Origin: Kribbella sp. NBC_01245
GTDB lineage: Bacteria; Actinomycetota; Actinomycetes; Propionibacteriales; Kribbellaceae
Direction of reading: 5' to 3'
NCBI RefSeq assembly: GCF_036226525.1
Contig: NZ_CP108487.1
Coordinates: 7,874,001 to 7,938,000 of the forward strand
DNA length: 64,000 nt
The notes beneath the pieces are model-generated. The model searched no databases and was not told where the DNA came from. It worked only from the letters and a program-made list of their open reading frames with translations. Position numbers and translations under genes: made by a program. This document shows, one piece after another, positions 32,451 through 40,964 of the stretch. The first letter of the stretch is position 1. Every line of letters starts with the position of its first letter.

Positions 32451-32881
32451 ACGAGCGTGGCGAGAGCCTGCTGGAACTGATGATCGCGATCGCGTTGATG
32501 GGGGTGGCCGTGGTCGCGCTGATGGCGGGAGTGGCGACGACCATCACGATCTCGGACACCCAGCGCAAACAGGCGACGGCCGCTCTGACCGTGCGGGACT
32601 ACGCCGAGGCGTTGCAGGAATACGTTGCCGACGGCCACTACACGACCTGTGCCACGACGTACGCCGTACCGGGGTTCACGCCGCCGGCCGGATTCACCGC
32701 GCGGGTGGTGCCGGGGTCGGTGCAGTTCTGGACGGGGCTGCTCTGGCTGCCGCTTTGCCTGCCGGACCAGGGGTTGCAGCGGCTGCGCGTGTCCGTGGTG
32801 AGCCAGGACGGGCGGGTGGAGGAACGGCTGGATCTGGTGCTACGGAAGCCCTGCCGGGTGGAGGACCCGTTATGCGGGTGA
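32447..32881 (+). CDS. Type IV pseudopilin (minor pilin)
   Basis: This 144-aa protein starts with a very short leader and the prepilin motif RGESLLELMIAIALMGVAVV, with cleavage expected after the Gly at position 5 and Glu at mature position 5. The C-terminal globular part has paired cysteines (YTTCATTY and LPLCLPD; KPCRVEDPLCG). It overlaps pilC by 4 nt and the next pseudopilin by 10 nt. Minor pilins prime assembly or modify the pilus tip; which type this is cannot be said. Confidence 0.85.
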   Translation: MNERGESLLELMIAIALMGVAVVALMAGVATTITISDTQRKQATAALTVRDYAEALQEYVADGHYTTCATTYAVPGFTPPAGFTARVVPGSVQFWTGLLWLPLCLPDQGLQRLRVSVVSQDGRVEERLDLVLRKPCRVEDPLCG

Positions 32882-33471
32882 AGGGTGACAGAGGTTTCAC
32901 CATGCTGGAGTTGCTGGTCACGATCGCGATCATGGGCGTGGTGACGTTGCCGTTGGCGGACCTGTTGATCGGCGCCTTGAAACAGATGACGGCGACCTCC
33001 GAGCGGATGGACCGTACGGACGATGCGCGGCTGGCGTCGGCGTACTTCGCGCGCGATGTCGCGTCGGTCGGGCTGCGGGACTACGGCGCGGCCGTGCCTG
33101 GAGGGTCCTTACCGTTCAAGCAGTCTGTGGACGTTTTGGCGGTCTCGAGCATCGTCTGCGGGCCACTGCCGGCTGCGGCCGTGCGGTTGTTCTCGGACAG
33201 CTGGGACGTGTCGGTGGATCCTCCCGTCCGGCGTACTGACGTGGTCGTCTACTACCTCGCTTCGGGCGACTTGCACCGGGCGGTGTGCCGTGGGCCGGCG
33301 ACTACGCCTGTGACGGATGTAGTGGTGGCACACAAGGTTCAATCGGGCAGCGTGGCCGTGAGTTGTTCTACTCCTTGTGAGGCTCTTGCCGTGCCCGAGC
33401 GGATCACCCTGCGGTTCGTCAGCGGGACGGATCACCCGGTCACGCTCGTCGGGCAGAGGCGGCAGTCGTGA
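32872..33471 (+). CDS. Type IV pseudopilin (GspJ/PilW-like)
   Basis: This 199-aa protein starts MRVKGDRGFTMLELLVTIAI, a classic prepilin cleavage site (G before F) with Glu at mature position 5, followed by a hydrophobic helix and a globular domain of about 170 residues with cysteines at VCGPL, AVCRGP and SCSTPCEAL. The size suits PilW or GspJ-like minor pilins. The start at 32872 overlaps the preceding gene by 10 nt, and its stop overlaps the next gene (GTGA). Confidence 0.85.
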   Translation: MRVKGDRGFTMLELLVTIAIMGVVTLPLADLLIGALKQMTATSERMDRTDDARLASAYFARDVASVGLRDYGAAVPGGSLPFKQSVDVLAVSSIVCGPLPAAAVRLFSDSWDVSVDPPVRRTDVVVYYLASGDLHRAVCRGPATTPVTDVVVAHKVQSGSVAVSCSTPCEALAVPERITLRFVSGTDHPVTLVGQRRQS

Positions 33472-35414
33472 GGCGCCGGGATGAGCGCGGCTCGAGTCTG
33501 CTGCTGGTCCTCGTGACGATCACGATCATCTCGATCGGGCTCGGCGCTTTGCTGAGCCGGTCGGACGCGTCCATCCGGGCGACGGCCGCGCTCCGGGAGC
33601 AGGCTGTCGCGACGTACGAGGCGGAGGCGGCCATGCAGGCGGCGATCAACAACCTCCGCAACAGCTCGTTTCGGAACGCGCCCGGGCAGCTCTGCTTCGG
33701 TCTGAGTGATTCGTTGAGCTTTCCCGCCTTCAATGGTCTTCGCTCGGCGGCAGTGAGCTGTTCGGCGGATTCACTCGGCGCTGTGTTCCAGTGCGGGTCG
33801 CCCTGCAACAAACCACTGAACGCGATCCTCACCCGCGGTACGACGGCCGATGACGGGCTCCACGTCGTACAGCCGCCGGGGTCCGTCCTCTCGGTCGACG
33901 GGCCGGTCTTCTCGAACGCCGGCATCGACGTGCCTGCGGGGGAGCTACGGGCTGTTGGAGGTCTTTGGGCCCGTTCTTCCTGTGCAGGGACCATACTTTC
34001 GGCTGTTTGCGACTACGGGTCCGTCCTGAACCCTCGAGGCGATGACCCCGGCTACTCACCTTCGTTGTCGTCTGCGCCGGCTAAAGCCGTGTTGCCGGGC
34101 TGTACGACGCCGGGCTCGGTTGTGACCTTCCAGCCGGGCTATTACGACGATGCGGTCGCACTGTCGAGCATGATGAGTAGTGCCAGCCCTTGCCATAGCA
34201 GCACTTGGTGGTTCAAGCCCGGCGCCTACTACTTCGATTTCCACAACAGTGGGCCCAATGCGAACCCACTGCTGCCAGCGGTGGCGAATGAGTGGACTGT
34301 CGGCAGTGGCCGGGTAGTCGCGGGCACGCGGTCTGGAACCACGTGTATCGACCCGACCATCGACACGTCGGCTCCGGGAGCTCAGTTCATCTTTGGCGGT
34401 AGTAGTCGGCTGAAGATCGAAGGCGCGGCTCTAGACCTCTGTGGCACCTACTCGACGACGGAACCGCCTATAGCGCTGTACGGGCTTGGCAGTGGCAGTG
34501 AATCCGACACGTCCGTCCTGCTCAAACCAACGGGCGTTGCGCTCCTGGGCGACTTCGGACTCTCTGCCACACCTAGCAGGCTCGCCAACGTTGACGGAGT
34601 GGCGGCGACTTGGAGGAGCGCGACGGTTGGGGATACGGCTGTGCTGACCGTCAACGGCTTCGGCCAGGCAGGGGCGATCCCGCCTGGTTCGGTGTTGCAG
34701 TCGGCCGCCGTACGCCTCACCCACCGGCACAGCGCGCCTGAATCCGAGCAGCTGGACATCTCGGTGGCCACCAGTACCGGGCCCAACCTCAGCGCCTCGG
34801 TGATGGGAGGCCCAGGCGGTACGGCGTTCCGGACGGACGTCATCCCCTTGGACCCGGACCGGATCGGCACGTTGGCGAAGGCCATCCACGACGGCACGTT
34901 CGGTGGTGCCACGATCGCCGTCACGACAACGCTCGCGGCGGCCGGTGATACCGAGGACATCGATGCGATCCAGCTCGAGCTGACGTACACCAAACCGGCC
35001 TTTCGTGCCGTGAGCGGCTGCCTCACGATGGGCCCTTACACCGCCGCCGCGGGCTCACCCGGGTGCGCGTTGGTCGCCGGAGATCAGGTCCGGATCAAGG
35101 GAACGGCCTACGCGCCGGACGCCGTCCTGGATGTCGGGAATGGTTCGGCCTTCCGGGCCGGGGTGATCGCCCGGTCGTTGTGGTTGCGCCGCTCGGGCAC
35201 TGGCGCCGGTCCGGTGATCTCAGTGCCGGGCGACTCGCCGGGTTTCACGTTCGCGGTGTATCTGAGCGTCTATCGCTGCCCGAACGCCTTGCTGTGTCTG
35301 CCGTCGGGACAACCCGTACTGCGGGCCAAAGTGGCGCTCATCGACGCCGATCCGGCCCGTCCTGATCCCGGTGCGAGGCGGGTAAGCGTTCTCAGCTGGT
35401 GGCGACCCGGATAG
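33468..35414 (+). CDS. Large PilX-like pilus-associated protein
   Basis: This 648-aa protein has an N-terminal RGSSLLLVLVTITIISIGLGALL hydrophobic helix preceded by MRRRDE, resembling PilX/GspK-type proteins though without the Glu-5. The large exported region contains six or more cysteines and Gly/Ser/Thr-rich stretches with no domain I recognise; it could be a tip adhesin or scaffold. GTG start overlapping the upstream gene by 4 nt. It is the last gene of the pilus operon; no PilM, PilN, PilO, PilQ or prepilin peptidase follows, as expected for PilQ in a monoderm. Confidence 0.7.
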   Translation: MRRRDERGSSLLLVLVTITIISIGLGALLSRSDASIRATAALREQAVATYEAEAAMQAAINNLRNSSFRNAPGQLCFGLSDSLSFPAFNGLRSAAVSCSADSLGAVFQCGSPCNKPLNAILTRGTTADDGLHVVQPPGSVLSVDGPVFSNAGIDVPAGELRAVGGLWARSSCAGTILSAVCDYGSVLNPRGDDPGYSPSLSSAPAKAVLPGCTTPGSVVTFQPGYYDDAVALSSMMSSASPCHSSTWWFKPGAYYFDFHNSGPNANPLLPAVANEWTVGSGRVVAGTRSGTTCIDPTIDTSAPGAQFIFGGSSRLKIEGAALDLCGTYSTTEPPIALYGLGSGSESDTSVLLKPTGVALLGDFGLSATPSRLANVDGVAATWRSATVGDTAVLTVNGFGQAGAIPPGSVLQSAAVRLTHRHSAPESEQLDISVATSTGPNLSASVMGGPGGTAFRTDVIPLDPDRIGTLAKAIHDGTFGGATIAVTTTLAAAGDTEDIDAIQLELTYTKPAFRAVSGCLTMGPYTAAAGSPGCALVAGDQVRIKGTAYAPDAVLDVGNGSAFRAGVIARSLWLRRSGTGAGPVISVPGDSPGFTFAVYLSVYRCPNALLCLPSGQPVLRAKVALIDADPARPDPGARRVSVLSWWRPG

Positions 35415-35493
35415 CCACTACTTTCCTTGACAGTTGCCCTATACCGAGACCGCCCGGCTCCGTAACGTGGCCCCCGGAGGGGTAGGGGTGGAA

Positions 35494-36141
35494 ATGGGGC
35501 AGGCGGTCAGGGTCATCGTCGTCGATGGCCAGACACTCACCAGATACGGGTTACACCGACTGGTCGGCAGCGAGCCGGATATCGAGATCGTGGGAGAGAC
35601 GGGGTTCGGGGCGCGGGCGGCGCCGATGGTGGCCTCCGCGCGGCCGGACGTCGTCGTACTGGACGCGGTGCTGCCGGACGCGGACGGCCTCGGCGTGGCT
35701 CGCGAACTGCGCGGGAGGTATTCCGAGCTCGGCCTGGTCCTGCTGGCCACGGGCGGGCGGGACGACATGCTCTTCCGTGCGCTCGACTCCGGCGTCTCCG
35801 CCTTCGTCAGCAAGAGCGCGCCCACCACGGAACTGCTCGCGGCCATCCGGCATGCGGCGGTCGCGGCGGCCTCGTTCACGGCGACCGACCTGGCTCCGGC
35901 CGTGGCCCGGCGGGAGCAACATGCCACCGGGCCGCTGCTGAGTCCCAGGGAGACCCAGGTCTTGCGCCTACTCGGCCAGGGGCTGTCGGTGCGCGCGATC
36001 GCCCACGCCCTCTCGGTGAGCACCTCGACCGCCAAGACCTACGTGGCCAGGCTGTACGAGAAGCTCGGCGCCTCCAATCGGGCGCAGGCGATCATGGCCG
36101 CGATGCGCCTCGGCCTACTCGCTACCGAGCTCCAGGTGTAG
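35494..36141 (+). CDS. NarL/LuxR-family response regulator
   Basis: This 215-aa regulator has a receiver domain (VRVIVVDGQTLTRYGLHRLV, phospho-acceptor Asp in VVVLDAVLPD near residue 54, Lys in FVSKSAPT) and a LuxR-type HTH (LSPRETQVLRLLGQGLSVRA, then VSTSTAKTYVARLYEKL). Only one acidic residue (VVD) remains in the metal pocket where two are usual, so phosphorylation may be weak or absent. No histidine kinase is adjacent. It lies just after the pilus genes in the same direction, so it could be linked to them. Its 3' end overlaps the convergent oxidoreductase gene by 27 nt. Confidence 0.87.
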   Translation: MGQAVRVIVVDGQTLTRYGLHRLVGSEPDIEIVGETGFGARAAPMVASARPDVVVLDAVLPDADGLGVARELRGRYSELGLVLLATGGRDDMLFRALDSGVSAFVSKSAPTTELLAAIRHAAVAAASFTATDLAPAVARREQHATGPLLSPRETQVLRLLGQGLSVRAIAHALSVSTSTAKTYVARLYEKLGASNRAQAIMAAMRLGLLATELQV

Positions 36142-37053
36142 AACGACGCGTCCGCGGACACCGCCTTGGGCTAGGTGCTTGTAGGCGGTGTCGGCATCTT
36201 CCAGCCGGTAGGTGGCTGCGACACGGGTGCTGAGCACGTTGGCTTCTACCAGGGCGACTAGTTGGTCCAGCTGCTTGCGGTTGGCTGCCGCGAAGATGGG
36301 GTGAACGTCGATGCCGCGCAGAGGGGTGGGGGGAGTGCCGGCTACTACATGGGCATGGACGCCGTTGGTTCGTACAGCCTCCTGAGCCGCCACGCCGATG
36401 ACTGCCGCGTCTACGAGGCCGTCGACGCCTTGCGGGAATTCGGCCCGTACGGCGGTCGCGAGGTCTGCGGAGCGTGGGACGAAGTGGTCCGCCCCCATCG
36501 CGCGTACGTCGCTCTCGTCGGTGTCACTCGCTGTGGCGATGACTGTCAGGCCTAGGTGTTTGCCGAGCTCTACCGCGTATCCGCCGACGCCGCCGGCTGC
36601 ACCCGTCACAAGTACCGTCTGGCCTTTGGTGAGGCTCAGAGCGTCGTACGCCTGCAGAGCGGTGAGGGCGTTCAGTCCGAAGGTGGAGGCCTCGGCCGCT
36701 GGTAGGTCGCGTGGGGCTTTTGCGACGGCGTCGGCATCCAGTACGACGTACTCGGCGTGCGTCTTCAGGGAACGGCCGAGGAGGTCCGCTACCCCGATGA
36801 CGGGCGTGCCCGGTGTGAGGTCGACGTCCGCGCCGACGCTGTCGATCGTGCCGGCGACGTCCCAGCCCAGGCCGAACTGCTCGCGTGGTGCCGTGATGCC
36901 ATACGTGAGCAGGGTGCCATCGGTCGCGGCGAGGTCGACCGGGTTGACCCCGGCGGCCCCGACCTTGATCCGGACCTGGCCGGCTGCTGGTTCCGGCAGG
37001 TCTGCCTCGATCAACTCGGGGCCTTCGAGCCGTCGGGACACCAGTGCGCGCAT
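36115..37053 (-). CDS. Zinc-type alcohol dehydrogenase-like NADP oxidoreductase (quinone oxidoreductase group)
   Basis: This 312-aa MDR-superfamily enzyme has an N-terminal GroES-like domain (AAGVNPVDLAATDG, GWDVAGTIDSVG) and a Rossmann NADPH-binding motif VLVTGAAGGVGGYAVELGKH (about residue 150). It lacks the catalytic zinc cysteines, as in quinone oxidoreductases (QorA-like). It is divergent from an HxlR regulator, with a palindrome between them, so it is probably induced by an electrophile or quinone. Substrate unknown. Start ATG at 37053, MRALVSRRLEG. Confidence 0.87.
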   Translation of the reverse strand: MRALVSRRLEGPELIEADLPEPAAGQVRIKVGAAGVNPVDLAATDGTLLTYGITAPREQFGLGWDVAGTIDSVGADVDLTPGTPVIGVADLLGRSLKTHAEYVVLDADAVAKAPRDLPAAEASTFGLNALTALQAYDALSLTKGQTVLVTGAAGGVGGYAVELGKHLGLTVIATASDTDESDVRAMGADHFVPRSADLATAVRAEFPQGVDGLVDAAVIGVAAQEAVRTNGVHAHVVAGTPPTPLRGIDVHPIFAAANRKQLDQLVALVEANVLSTRVAATYRLEDADTAYKHLAQGGVRGRVVLHLELGSE

Positions 37054-37120
37054 ATTCGTCTCTCCCTCTTGAGTGCTTGGCCTTATCACTGTGGGAGAGT
37101 TGCTCTCTGCTGGGAAGTAC

Positions 37121-37134
37121 GCACTTTCGAGTGC
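37121..37134. promoter_or_regulatory. Palindrome between the oxidoreductase and HxlR genes
   Basis: GCACTTTCGAGTGC is a perfect 5-bp inverted repeat around TTCG in the divergent promoter region, and AGTGC recurs near 37072. It is a candidate operator for the HxlR regulator. Confidence 0.45.
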
Positions 37135-37156
37135 CTACCGAACTCCGAGGAGAGCC

Positions 37157-37558
37157 ATGACCCGTACCGCCGCGCAGCTCCGCGAAGAGGCCGCCCGGTC
37201 GTACGACGCCTATCTCGCGTCGTGCCCGGCCCGCCAGCTGGTCGATCGGATCAGCGACAAGTGGGTGACGCTCATCCTGCCCGCGTTGGCGGATGGGCCC
37301 CAGCGCTACTCGGATCTGGGCCGCCGCATCGCCGGGGTCAGCCAGAAGATGCTCACGCAGACGTTGCGATCCCTGGAACGCGACGGCCTGATCACGCGAC
37401 AGGTGACACCATCAGTGCCTGTGCGAGTCGACTACGAACTGACCGAGCTCGGGATGAGCCTGATGCCACTGATCAGCTGCATCAAGGGCTGGGCCGAGAC
37501 CAACATGGACGCGGTTACCGAGGCCCGTGCCGCCTATGACGCGAATGCGGCCACATGA
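37157..37558 (+). CDS. HxlR-family transcriptional regulator
   Basis: This 133-aa winged-helix regulator has the HxlR pattern: CPARQLVDRISDKWVTLILP, ALADGPQRYSDLGRRIAGVS, QKMLTQTLRSLERDGLITR and VDYELTELGMSL. HxlR proteins often sense electrophiles through the N-terminal Cys. A GAGGAGAG motif precedes the ATG at 37157. Divergent from the NADP oxidoreductase it likely controls; its stop overlaps the next gene by 4 nt. Confidence 0.9.
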   Translation: MTRTAAQLREEAARSYDAYLASCPARQLVDRISDKWVTLILPALADGPQRYSDLGRRIAGVSQKMLTQTLRSLERDGLITRQVTPSVPVRVDYELTELGMSLMPLISCIKGWAETNMDAVTEARAAYDANAAT

Positions 37559-38163
37559 CAGATCGCAGGGTGGTCGTGCTGGTGGTGCCGGCGTCAGGGG
37601 ACTGGGCCCCACCCGGTCGCGACCCCGAGGCCTGGCGACTTGCGCTGGCCGAAGACACGTACGAGGTCTTGGCCGGCTTGGACCGGGTTGAGGTCGCAGT
37701 GGCTGTTGTAGGCGCTGACGCGGCGGCACTCGCGGAGATTGCGGCCCTGACCTGGCCGGGCACACCGGTTTACGCGGCCGATCCCGATCGCCCGGTGCTC
37801 TCCGCGATCGAACAAGCCGGTACGGCGGCCGCGGTGGTTGCGGTCAGCCACGACGTGCCGGACCTGCCGGGTCTCCTCGTCGGCAAGCTCTTCCGGGCGC
37901 TCGGTTCGGCCGATATCGCCGTCTGCCCGGCGACCGATGGCACGCTGGCGGCCATCGGGGTCAACCGGCCGACGGCTGAGTGGGTCGAGGCGTTCTCGCC
38001 TGGATTCGGGACGCGCCTCGCCGAGCTGGAGGTGGTCAAGCCCCGGCGGCACGCGGTGGGCGTCGGGCCGGGTTGGCACCGGTTGCAGGGGCTCGCGGAC
38101 ATCGCGCGGCTGGACCCGGGACTCGAGGGCTGGGACGTGACCCGCTCGATGCTGTCCGGGTAA
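37555..38163 (+). CDS. DUF2064-like nucleotidyltransferase/glycosyltransferase-fold protein
   Basis: This 202-aa protein resembles the DUF2064 (TIGR04282) group: VVVLVVPAS at the start, VVAVSHDVPDLPGLLVGKLF, then ADIAVCPATDGTLAAIGVNRP, where the D-x-P/D-x-G pattern matches the nucleotide-sugar or nucleotidyltransferase core. Key residues of true members (KTPGxxKTRL) are absent at the N-terminus, so catalysis is doubtful. ATGA overlap with the HxlR gene indicates coupling. The 186 nt downstream contain no feature I can name. Confidence 0.55.
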   Translation: MTDRRVVVLVVPASGDWAPPGRDPEAWRLALAEDTYEVLAGLDRVEVAVAVVGADAAALAEIAALTWPGTPVYAADPDRPVLSAIEQAGTAAAVVAVSHDVPDLPGLLVGKLFRALGSADIAVCPATDGTLAAIGVNRPTAEWVEAFSPGFGTRLAELEVVKPRRHAVGVGPGWHRLQGLADIARLDPGLEGWDVTRSMLSG

Positions 38164-38349
38164 GGGCTGTCCGGATATTTGCTGACTGGGTAACCTTCCG
38201 CCGCCAGGCTCGTTTGACTGATCAACGGGACAGATCCTGGCCATCGTCGCCGGGGCGCCTGCCGGTGCCGTTCAGGGGCGGTGATATCGGCAGACGCTTG
38301 CGGCGATGGCTCAGGGGACCTGGCCCGTTATCGCCGGATTCGCCATCGA

Positions 38350-38898
38350 TCAGTTGACGAGCAGCCGGGCCGTCCGGGTGAGCTCCGCGACACTGTCGTC
38401 GATCCCGGCCGGAAGCTGCCCGATCGGGAACCAGGCCAGGTCTTTCGACTCGGCACTCAGCACGAACGCCTCGTCGGCACCCGAACGGACCAGATACTGC
38501 ACATCCAGGTGGTACGCGTCGTCCCGGCCGCCGCAACGAACCTGATGCCGGGACAACAGCAACGGCTCGGCCCCGATGGCCAGACCGGGCAGGCCGGACT
38601 CCTCGGTTGCCTCGCGCAACGCCGCACCCGCGAGCGTCTCGTCACCCGGCTCGCAATGCCCACCGAGTTGCAGCCAGCGGTGGATCTTGCCGTGCAGGGT
38701 CAACAACACCCGCTCGCCGGCCTGATCCACGACGAGCGCGGAGGCGGTCAGATGCTCCGGCAACCGCGCCCGCGTCATGGCATCGTCGTACGTCGCGAGG
38801 TGGTGCAGGTAGTACTCCCGGAGTCGGCCCTGCTCGGTGTCAGGTGCCGCCCACCGGGTGAGTACGTCGACCGCGTCCGCGTGGAGCGGCCAGGTCAT
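38350..38898 (-). CDS. NUDIX hydrolase
   Basis: This 182-aa protein has the NUDIX box starting GGHCEPGDETLAGAALREAT and ending EESGL, at about residues 78-102, in a context (HLTASALVVDQAGERVLLTLH, HRWLQLGGHCEPG) typical of actinobacterial NUDIX proteins of unassigned substrate. Its ATG overlaps the stop of the DUF2342 gene upstream by 4 nt, so the two are coupled. Substrate cannot be predicted. Confidence 0.88.
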   Translation of the reverse strand: MTWPLHADAVDVLTRWAAPDTEQGRLREYYLHHLATYDDAMTRARLPEHLTASALVVDQAGERVLLTLHGKIHRWLQLGGHCEPGDETLAGAALREATEESGLPGLAIGAEPLLLSRHQVRCGGRDDAYHLDVQYLVRSGADEAFVLSAESKDLAWFPIGQLPAGIDDSVAELTRTARLLVN

Positions 38899-40289
38899 CG
38901 AGTCGGGCCGTCCGGCTTGCCCTCGTCCGTGTTGTCGCCATCCTCGCCCGGGGTGCCGCCCTCCGACTTGCCCTCCGGAGTTGTGCCTTCCGGGCTAGTC
39001 GCCTCGCCGTCGAGACCCTTGCGGTCGTTCTCGTCGAAGAAGTCGCTGATATCGATGTCGAGCTCAGCGGCCTGACCGGACGTGGTGGCGAAACCGATCG
39101 GGTCGTCCAGGTCGGTGGCCGTGGGCAACAAGTCCGGGTGGGACCAGTGCTCATCGCGACCCTCGATACCCCGGGCGTCGCGCACAGCCGCCCACAGGTT
39201 GGCGGCGTCGCGCAACCGGCGCGGCCGCAACTGCAGCCCGACCAGGGTGGCGAAGGTCTGCTCGGCCGGACCACCCGCGGCCCGGCGCCGCCGCACGGTC
39301 TCGGCGAGCTGCACCGCGGCCGGCATCCGGTCCTTGGTGGCCTCGCGGACCACATCGTCGACCCAGCCCTCGACCAGCGCGAGCGCGGTCTCGAGCCGGA
39401 CCAGCGCCGCCTTCTGCTGCTCGGAGTCCTCCGGCTCGAACAGGCCGTCGGCGAGCGCGGCCTGCATGGCCTCCGGGTTCTGCATGTCGACGTCGGCCAT
39501 CGCGCGCTCGATCTTGCCCGGGTCGACCTCGATCCCCGCGGCGTAGTCGGCCACAGTGGCGAGCAGGTGCTGCCGCAGCCACGGCACACCGGCGAAAAGT
39601 CGCTGATGCGCGCACTCGCGAAGAGCGAGATACAGCCGGACGTCCTCGTCGGTCAGGCCCAGACCTTCGGCGAACTTGGCGATGTTGTCCGGCACCAGCA
39701 CGGCCTGACCGACCGGGCCGAGCGGCAGGCCGATATCGCCCGCACTGACCACCTCGCCGGCCAGCTCACCGAGTGCCTGACCCACCTGGGCACCGAAGAT
39801 CGAGCCGCCGAGCTGACGCATCATGCCCGCCATCGGCCCGGCCAGCTGCTGGGCCTCGGCCGGTAGCGCGCTGCCCATCGCACCCGCGACGTGCTCGGCG
39901 ACCGGATCCACGAGCGTCTGCCAGACCGGCAGGGTGTTCTCGATCCACTCCGCGCGACTCCACGCGGCGGAGGTGGCCGAGGCCTCGGGCAGGGTGGTGA
40001 CCGGGTCGAGCCAGTGCTCCGCCAGCCGGACGGCGTCAGCCACCTGCTCCTGGTCGGTGGCCGTCATCGACCGGTCTCCGGCGGCGGCCGCGGTCTTACG
40101 GGCGATGTCCTTGGCGAGGTCCCAGTTCACCGGCTTGCCGTCGGCCGAACCGCTCAGCAGCTGCTGCACCTGCTGGAAGATCGCGTTCAGGTCGGGCATA
40201 CCGCCCTGGCCGGCCTGACCGGCGGAGAACTGCTGGAACATGGCCTCGAACGGAGTTCCCTTGAACGGGTTGTCCGGTTCGTCGCTCAT
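38895..40289 (-). CDS. DUF2342 zinc-dependent metalloprotease-like protein
   Basis: This 464-aa protein matches the DUF2342 family (TIGR03624) conserved in actinobacteria, equivalent to mycobacterial Rv3195. An N-terminal Gln/Gly-rich region is followed by QLGGSIFGAQVGQALGELAG, VPDNIAKFAEGLGL and YLALRECAHQRLFAGVPWL, the family's metal-site segment; note RECAH rather than a full HEXXH. The C-terminal about 50 residues are acidic and Gly/Pro-rich. Role unknown. Divergent from moaE and upstream of, and coupled to, a NUDIX gene. Location before the PDZ protease and UPF0182 genes matches mycobacteria. Confidence 0.85.
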   Translation of the reverse strand: MSDEPDNPFKGTPFEAMFQQFSAGQAGQGGMPDLNAIFQQVQQLLSGSADGKPVNWDLAKDIARKTAAAAGDRSMTATDQEQVADAVRLAEHWLDPVTTLPEASATSAAWSRAEWIENTLPVWQTLVDPVAEHVAGAMGSALPAEAQQLAGPMAGMMRQLGGSIFGAQVGQALGELAGEVVSAGDIGLPLGPVGQAVLVPDNIAKFAEGLGLTDEDVRLYLALRECAHQRLFAGVPWLRQHLLATVADYAAGIEVDPGKIERAMADVDMQNPEAMQAALADGLFEPEDSEQQKAALVRLETALALVEGWVDDVVREATKDRMPAAVQLAETVRRRRAAGGPAEQTFATLVGLQLRPRRLRDAANLWAAVRDARGIEGRDEHWSHPDLLPTATDLDDPIGFATTSGQAAELDIDISDFFDENDRKGLDGEATSPEGTTPEGKSEGGTPGEDGDNTDEGKPDGPTR

Positions 40290-40398
40290 CGGTCGGGCCT
40301 TTCTGCTCTTACCTCTACGTGGCCGGCTGCTGCCTGCGGTCCGGGGCTACACCTCCTAACGTACTGCCCACCGCGTACGGTTCTTCTCTGGGCGAAGA

Positions 40399-40417
40399 AC
40401 TGAGAGAAGATCTCAGT
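40399..40417. promoter_or_regulatory. Inverted repeat in the DUF2342-moaE promoter region
   Basis: ACTGAGA-GAAGA-TCTCAGT is a perfect 7-bp inverted repeat between the divergent starts. Degenerate GTCCAGC repeats follow at about 40455-40500. A regulator is not identifiable. Confidence 0.35.
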
Positions 40418-40519
40418 GAAGATTCAGGTAGACGCAATATCGTCGACCGGTTCGTCCAGCCGGCTAGTCCAGCTAGTCAGTCCAGCCAGTTCGTCCAGCT
40501 CGCCGAAGGGAGCAGGCAG

Positions 40520-40948
40520 ATGACGCAGACGGTGATCAGGCTGCTCGACATCCGTGCGGAGGCGCTGTCCGCGGACGAGGTGCTGGCCGCGATCGCGGAT
40601 CCGGCCGCCGGTGGCACCGCGTTGTTCATCGGCACGGTCCGCAACCACGACCACGACCAGTCGGTCGACGCGCTCGGTTATGAGGCCCACCCGGACGCCC
40701 TGGCGCGACTGCGCGAGGTCGCCGAGGAGATCGCCGCCGACTCCCGGGTGATCGCGCTGGCCGCCATCCACCGCACCGGTGATCTGGCCATCGGCGACGC
40801 CGCGGTGATCGTCGGGGTGTCCGCGGCACATCGCGACGCGGCCTTCGAGGCGAGCCGCCGGTTGATCGACGACCTGAAGGCCAAGGTCCCGATTTGGAAA
40901 CACCAACGCTTCTCCGATGGTGCGACCGAGTGGGTCGGCGCTTGCTGA
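40520..40948 (+). CDS. moaE: Molybdopterin synthase catalytic subunit MoaE
   Basis: This 142-aa protein has the MoaE pattern: GGTALFIGTVRNHDHDQSV (around residue 33, with the conserved GxxR), LGYEAHPDAL, IHRTGDLAIGDAAVIVGVSA, HRDAAFEASRRLIDDLKAKV and the catalytic PIWKHQ. MoaE with MoaD converts cPMP to molybdopterin, supplying the cofactor that an enzyme such as the FdhF/YdeP protein in this window needs. The ATG at 40520 is preferred; an upstream extension is non-conserved. No other moa gene is adjacent. Confidence 0.93.
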   Translation: MTQTVIRLLDIRAEALSADEVLAAIADPAAGGTALFIGTVRNHDHDQSVDALGYEAHPDALARLREVAEEIAADSRVIALAAIHRTGDLAIGDAAVIVGVSAAHRDAAFEASRRLIDDLKAKVPIWKHQRFSDGATEWVGAC

Positions 40949-40952
40949 CCCG

Positions 40953-40964
40953 TACGCTGGGCGC
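40953..40964 (+). promoter_or_regulatory. Leaderless -10 element after moaE
   Basis: TACGCT (40953-40958) is followed by GGGCGC and then the ATG at 40965. Confidence 0.5.
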
